DNA of 64,000 nucleotides from Tricholoma matsutake (lineage: Eukaryota > Basidiomycota > Agaricomycetes > Agaricales > Tricholomataceae): positions 3,286,001 through 3,350,000 of the forward strand of contig AP026543.1 in NCBI GenBank assembly GCA_026075535.2. Reading direction: 5' to 3'. Under the pieces are notes generated by a model. It ran no database searches. It saw only the letters and a list, made by a program, of their open reading frames with translations, and had not been told where the DNA came from. How positions within the stretch are numbered: the first letter of the stretch is position 1; each line of letters starts with the position of its first letter. The position numbers and the translations under genes are program-made. Positions 58,624 through 64,000 of the stretch are shown piece by piece.

Positions 58624-60698
58624 ATGATCTACTTGCATTGTTTCAGGTTGAATCCTCTGGCAGCTAAAATCCATGCTACCAATGGACTGGTTGGTGCTAT
58701 CATCTACAGCAGAAGCTTCTTCATTACATCTCCTAATTGTTTGTGGATCTTCCTTCCTCCTTTTGGTGGCACATGCAAGGCTTTTTTGTGGAGTGATGGA
58801 CTATATGCTGAAGATTACCCCATCCAATGGCCACAGCCATTCAACAGGTTCTATTTGCATTACGCTGCCATTCCTAGTCCAGACTCCCTTCCCGAGCATT
58901 CCATCATGTGGTGGAAACCATCACCCTTGCATTTCACATCTTCTACATCCCCAATTCGTGGTCTTGGGAAATTGGCGCCACAAAAGCTGGTGGAATTACA
59001 GACTTTGGTTTCCACACTATTGCAACATGTAGACTCCTATCTCTCGTCGATGCCATCGGCTGCTGTTCCACCCATCTTAGGACCAATGGTGAAGATGATG
59101 GAGCATGGGCTCTCACATTTAGAGTCTGTTGTTACTGTCTATCATCAAATGGCTGCTGGTGTGCAAGATGTCCAAAGGAGTTGGCTAGAAGTTGTTGCAA
59201 TGTTGGATTACATGCAGATCTACAAACCCCACATGGATTCTCCTGAATATGTGATACCGCCTGCTCAGCCAGCAAACACAATTGGAGTATTCACTAATAA
59301 AATTCAGGTTGCCCAGGATTGCTTCATAGCTGGGCTTCCTGTTTGGTTGATCTGGCCTGTGACTGAGTTTGTAGATGTCAGTATCCAACAGATAGTTCTG
59401 CTTGTGCTCCCCAATGAGTTACTCATTGTCAAGCCTTTATCCAATAGCAATTCGTACATCTATGAAGGATCATCTAATTCCCATGAAAAGTTTGATGCTA
59501 TTCTGCGAGTTGCTCACCTTTCCTTTTGCTCTCCCAATCCATTCAATCTGGATGTGGTGGGTCCATTGACTTCTTCCCATCCCACCATACAATCAACAAG
59601 TTCCATTGCCAACACCAGGAGTGCAAATCCTGGTGCTGGATCCAGTTGTCAACATGATGTAAGGAGGGGCACAGCAGCATGGAGGGCAAGGAGTCAGAGG
59701 ACATGAAATGAGTGCTCGTAAGCTGCCATTTCATTGATCCCTTACATATTATAGATCTAATTACTTCCAGGTCAATGTTCATGGGGAACTGCCATGAGAG
59801 GTCATGGTGATGCACCTGCCAATCTAAATTGTGATAAGTTTGAAATGCTGGACAGTCCACTCATGCTGCCAGGGATCTCTTCTTGATAACCGCACTTGCA
59901 AATGTGGATAGAAGTGACTCACGTCAAGAGTCAATAACCCGCTTGCATAAATATGATCACTATTACCTCTTCCCTGACCCTGCCCATTTTGCATCGATGA
60001 ATGAAGGTTGCCAGGTGAAATATTTTGCTACATGGGAAATACTGCATGATGCATGCATTTATCGGGTGAATTCTTCCTGCAGTACTGCCACTCCTCTTTC
60101 TAATCAGCAATGGCATGATCTTCTTCTGGGTGCACTATCTCTTGGTGACAGCACTGCATTATCATGTACCCTGGAACAAGTGACAAGTATCTTTGCCAAT
60201 ACACTTGAGAACCTTTCAATTGATCTTTCCTCCTTTTCCACAAACACTACTGATTTCTCCCCAACTGTCTCTATACTGGAAACACAAAAAATAATTTGGG
60301 AGCTAGCAGAGCTCAACTTTTGCTTCAAACTTTTTGCCCTAGACAAACGTGCATCCTCTCATTCTCATGACAAAAACACTCAGCAAGGTCTAATATTGCA
60401 ATGCCTTTCAATGCATAGTCTCCTTGTTATCGATACCCAGCACAGGAATGTAGGGCTAGCATCTATTGAGTGGCGAAAGAGGTTGCCATGCCTGCTGTCA
60501 TTGCAGACCTTGATGCAAGACTGGAAGGAAAACATTGGACCTAAGCTGACACCATTAATACTTCCAGACCTCCCTTCAGTTGAACACTATTCTGAACAGG
60601 ATGTTCAGCTGATAGAAGATGCAGTTACACATTTTTACATGCAAACATTTTTCCATTTCTTTGGTCATGCTGTGATTATCCCTGCACACCTTCCATAG
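58624..60698 (+). pseudogene. Multi-copy Agaricomycete hypothetical protein, decayed
   Basis: The first part (58624-59705) reads LPEHSIMWWKPSPLHF, HGLSHLESVVTVYHQMAAGV, LDYMQIYKPHMDS and FIAGLPVWLI. The second part (59890-60698) reads HYYLFPDPAHFAS, WELAELNFCFKLFALDKRA and VTHFYMQTFFHFFGHAVIIP. I recognise this as a family of unknown function repeated many times in Agaricomycete genomes. A possible intron occurs near 59720-59771. Frame shifts near 59700 and 59885 break the reading, so it is probably not expressed as a whole. No catalytic motif is visible. Confidence 0.65.
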
Positions 60699-61662
60699 CT
60701 TGTTTAATCCATGCAGGTATAGCCTTATCCTTTTTTTTTTTGCAGATCTTTTCTGATTCTATTGCATTCTCAGGAGATCTTTGCCGGTCTGGTACCCATA
60801 TTATGGTCAAATCTATGAGTGATGTATTCTAGAAGTTCTACATCGAGGTGGTGGAGCAAAGACAAACCAAAGGTACATATTTCTCCATGTGGATCTTTGT
60901 GGAACCTCTAATTATATAGCCATTCTGGTCAGATGTCCTGGAATTTCTCATGAATCAAAGATCTCAGATCGTTGGAACTGAACATGGACAAGTCCTCTCA
61001 TTCTAGACTCATAAATTTCACAGCTTGTATGCAAACAGTAATAAATTTAGTTGGGATATGGGCACTTTTTATGGTACATGTGTCAACATTCCCTTATATT
61101 TTGCTTGTAGTCACAATGATGCAAGTAATATCTTAGTGCTAAATCCTCTGTCAGAAGTTTCTGGTGTGCTCATGTGGAGAATCAGTTCCACACCACTTGT
61201 GATTGCTTCCCAATGTTCATCTCTTGCTTTCCGTGCCATTGTGATCACTTATCTTAGGCAACTACACTTAATCTCCACATGCCCCACAGTTTTACCAACC
61301 ATGGTGAGTTTCTCATGCAAGAGTATATTCTGGCTTCTGACACTCATTTCCTTGAGTCAGATGTCATTGCAGCTGTCTGGTGTGTTCCCACATGTATTGC
61401 TGATTTCAGCAGACCTCCTTTCTCGCCATGTACACAATCAATATATCTTCTGACCTTTGGAGCCACTTGGACATCACTCAGGGTAGATGTTCTATAAAAA
61501 GATGCTTAGTTCTTACCCTTGTGACCCATAGACTTTTTTCCCCCCAAATGGCTGTTGTTCGGCAGGTCCCCTGTGCCCCACTATCTAAGTAAGGGAATCC
61601 AGCAACCAAAAGACATATAAACTATGATCCAGGTCTCTAACCTCAGTTGCATCTTCCTTACC
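60699..61662. other. Unassigned stretch between two dead genes
   Basis: Fragments in the + strand frames around 60770-61480 have protein-like composition (for example TFYGTCVNIPLYFACSHN near 61065) but no recognised motif. They may be a further exon set of the preceding family or another multi-copy gene. No hAT terminal repeat of the TAGGGCAC type was found upstream of the transposase. Confidence 0.3.
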
Positions 61663-63990
61663 ATGCCTCCCAGGAAATGCACTGACAAATCTAAGTCATC
61701 TACACTCGCTACCTCCACCACTGATAAACATGAGACCATTGACATCAACATCTCAGGTTCTGAACCCGACATTGAAGTTCCCAAGCATGCTCAGGGTGAT
61801 ACCATTTTCTTAATTGTCTTGGTGTTACTTACATTTTGCAATTGTAGCTGCACAGCCACAAGTCCATCCTGCAAGATCGCTTTGCTCTGTCAATTCAACT
61901 GATAGCCAATCGACAAAAGTGCTTGATATCACATACTTCCTCACTCCAAAGAGGGGAGAGGGCTCAAGGTTCTGCAAGAGCTGCAAGTGTCCTTTTTCTT
62001 ATGAACCTTCCTTTTCATCATAAACCTTTATTTTAGACAAGCCTTCAAAGCTTTGAAAGCTCCTATCAAATGGCCATCTTCACATGGATTCACATATGTT
62101 ACTTTGACCTCTAACACAGTCCTTCAAAAGCATCTTGACCGTTATCACAAAGATGAGTACTTGAAGCTTGCCTAGGAGAAAGGCTGGACTACAACATTGC
62201 CCTCCATCAAGCCACAGGTATCCATCACTCCTGTCAAGCCCAGGATCACCTTTTCTCCTGAGCAAGCTCTTCAAAAATTGGTATGCTTCATCGCTGCAAA
62301 TGACCAGATAGGTTTAAGCTATGTCCATTTAACCATTTCTCATAATGCTACCAGTCGCTGAATGTTGTTGAAAATGTGGAGTTTCATAATTTGCTGACTC
62401 TTTTCCATTATGACTACACAGATGAAGACATGCCTCACCGGTCTAAAATTTGTGTAGCCATTCTTGATATGTGGAGAGCATGGTTTGGACAATTGAAATG
62501 AGAGTTGATGGTAAGTATGATTACCGACTGGATCTTTTGTACAGCACTAAGCTTAGCACTTCAGAATGCAGTTGGTGCACTCCACTTCACTGCTGACATG
62601 TGGTCTGATAGGTGCCATCAATCATATATCTGCATCACCATTCACTGGATTGCATATGAGCGCCCAGCAGAATGAGCAGGACTTGTCTTCAAATCGACAT
62701 TGTTAGCATTTCATGCTCTGCCTGTACAGCACACCAGTCCCAGGATTGCTCAAGCTGTATATCAGTTGCTTGATCATGCTGGTGTCAATGGGAGCGATGT
62801 GAGTATCAATTTTCAACATGTCATGTTGTAGCTTCTCTAATATAAATATGATGATTTCAGGCTTCCTGCTGGATGTTGGAGATGGCACTGAACAATGATG
62901 CTTTCCTGCGCTCACTCAGTGACATCTCCAAGCAACTTCCTCCCAACCTCATGGTTTCCTTCCATTTCAAAGACTGTTGTATTCAATGCTTTCCCCATGT
63001 TATCAACACCTGTGTGAAACACACTATCAAAGCCTTGAACAATGGTGTTGATGCTGATACTCAAGTGGATGAGCAGGATGGCAAGGGTGACTCAGATGAG
63101 GGCAGCGATGAAGACAAAGGTGGTGATGGTGGCACCAACATTGACACTTCCCTTGAGGATCGATCTCATGGTGATCTGCTCAACAAAGCACAGGGGCTTA
63201 TCAGAAAAATATAATCTTCTGGACAACGATTTGAACCTTTTACCAATATTATCAAAGGTGGGAACCAGTATGGCTGGTGGAAAGATGCACAAGGATCTGC
63301 TATCTCCATTGAGCCCAAGCAACTGCTTTGAGACATTAAGATGTGGTGGGACAGCACTTATCAAATGCTGGCTCATCTTTAGGAATTTTGTCAAGTAAGT
63401 TTGCTTTCACCTCTGGCAGCTTATCAGTGACCTGTTGAAACTAGCCCCTCAAACACTACATCAACATGGAATCTCCAGATAGAAGGGAGCTTCAGAAGGT
63501 CCGAATGTCCAACGAGGAATGGGAATGGATTATGGACATCATTGGTGTTCTTCAGGTATGTTGTCTTTACTGAAACATTGCTGATCCAGACTCATAACAA
63601 TACTACAGTTCCTGCATGAGGTGCAGCAAGTCATGTCAAAAGACCAAACACCCGTTCTAGCTGGCGCCATTCCATCATTCGAACAATTCATGTCCTGCTG
63701 GGAACAACTTGCCGAGAAAAATGCACATCTTGCTCCTGCAATCAAAATCGGTCTCGATTTCACAATGAAGTATTACAAGTGGATGGATGATACTGATGCA
63801 TATGTTGTAGCCATGTGTGAGTATGACTTTCAAGTGCTTCACATGGTCTAAACCATTTCAGTTATTCATCCTGGGATGCATATGTCATGGATTGTGGAAC
63901 ATTGGGATAACAGATATGCCAAGATGGCAGAGAATACAATCAAGAAACTGGTAGGTTGCTTTACAGCTTTACAGCACTAGAACACACACT
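61663..63990 (+). pseudogene. hAT transposase gene, inactive, runs off the window
   Basis: The ATG at 61663 starts MPPRKCTDKSK. Introns fit at 61796-61847 and 61987-62036. A BED-type zinc finger spans the second intron (CKSC...HLDRYH). Then come SLNVVENVEFHNLL (about 62352), the first catalytic Asp in HFTADMWSDR (about 62583), CFPHVINTCVKH (about 62980; the C-x2-H region) and WWDSTYQMLAHL (about 63341, for RWDSTYxML). Lesions are TAG at 62173, TGA at about 62498 and 62672 where Arg is expected, and an apparent donor change to AT at about 62308. Such a transposase cuts DNA at hAT terminal repeats and makes 8-bp duplications. Whether it belongs to the family of short elements in this window cannot be told, since its own ends are not visible. 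Confidence 0.8.
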
Positions 63991-64000
63991 AATCCTCATG

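Overview
The window looks like chromosomal DNA of an Agaricomycete (mushroom-forming basidiomycete). Two things point there: compact genes with many 50-65 nt GT-AG introns, and several multi-copy protein families typical of that group. No species is assigned. About 10 kb is ordinary host sequence. The rest is a dense bed of decayed and nested transposable elements, plus genes from families that expand in such regions.

Layout. 1-175: a solo or truncated LTR. 0.3-5.0 kb: a dead Ty3/gypsy element (+). 5.1-5.9 kb: a remnant of a non-autonomous hAT family. 5.9-7.3 kb: unassigned. 7.34-12.12 kb: three host genes on the + strand, a PPIL4/Cyp6-type cyclophilin-RRM protein, a BTB protein and P5C dehydrogenase. 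12.4-13.95 kb: a broken fungal transcription factor gene. 14.2-16.4 kb (-): a CpG-rich gene for a TET/JBP-like 2OG-Fe(II) dioxygenase. 17.0-18.5 kb (-): a frameshifted gene of unknown function. 18.8-21.3 kb (+): an apparently intact gene for an OTT_1508-type deaminase-like protein. 22.5-24.8 kb (-): a truncated gypsy element with its LTR and polypurine tract. 26.1-27.4 kb (+): a broken TET/JBP-like gene. 27.5-31.3 kb: dispersed and tandem repeats. 31.3-36.2 kb: an LTR, then a Ty1/copia element split by a 1,168-bp hAT-type insertion with a perfect 8-bp target duplication.

37.2-55.1 kb is a nested stack. A gypsy element (+) is interrupted in RNase H by a 13.1-kb LTR element with 184-bp LTRs and target duplication CATGG. 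That element contains an hAT-family element. The hAT-family element contains a second gypsy element (-). This gypsy element carries an antisense Zn2Cys6-type ORF and contains two further small insertions. 55.7-57.1 kb is a pseudogene of RNA14 (CstF-77). 57.6-58.1 kb is a long-hairpin MITE. 58.6-60.7 kb is a decayed multi-copy Agaricomycete gene. 61.7 kb to the end is a dead hAT transposase gene.

Common thread. Differences between repeat copies sit mostly at sites explained by loss of CpG (TG in one copy, CA in the other). All four reverse transcriptases present have Asn in place of the second catalytic Asp, through the same kind of change. This is what cytosine methylation followed by deamination would leave. 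The same window holds two TET/JBP-like genes (enzymes that can oxidise 5-methylcytosine) and a deaminase-fold gene, and the deaminase gene and the second TET-like gene share flanking repeats. A transposon-linked cytosine-modification module is the most interesting hypothesis here, but it is inference.
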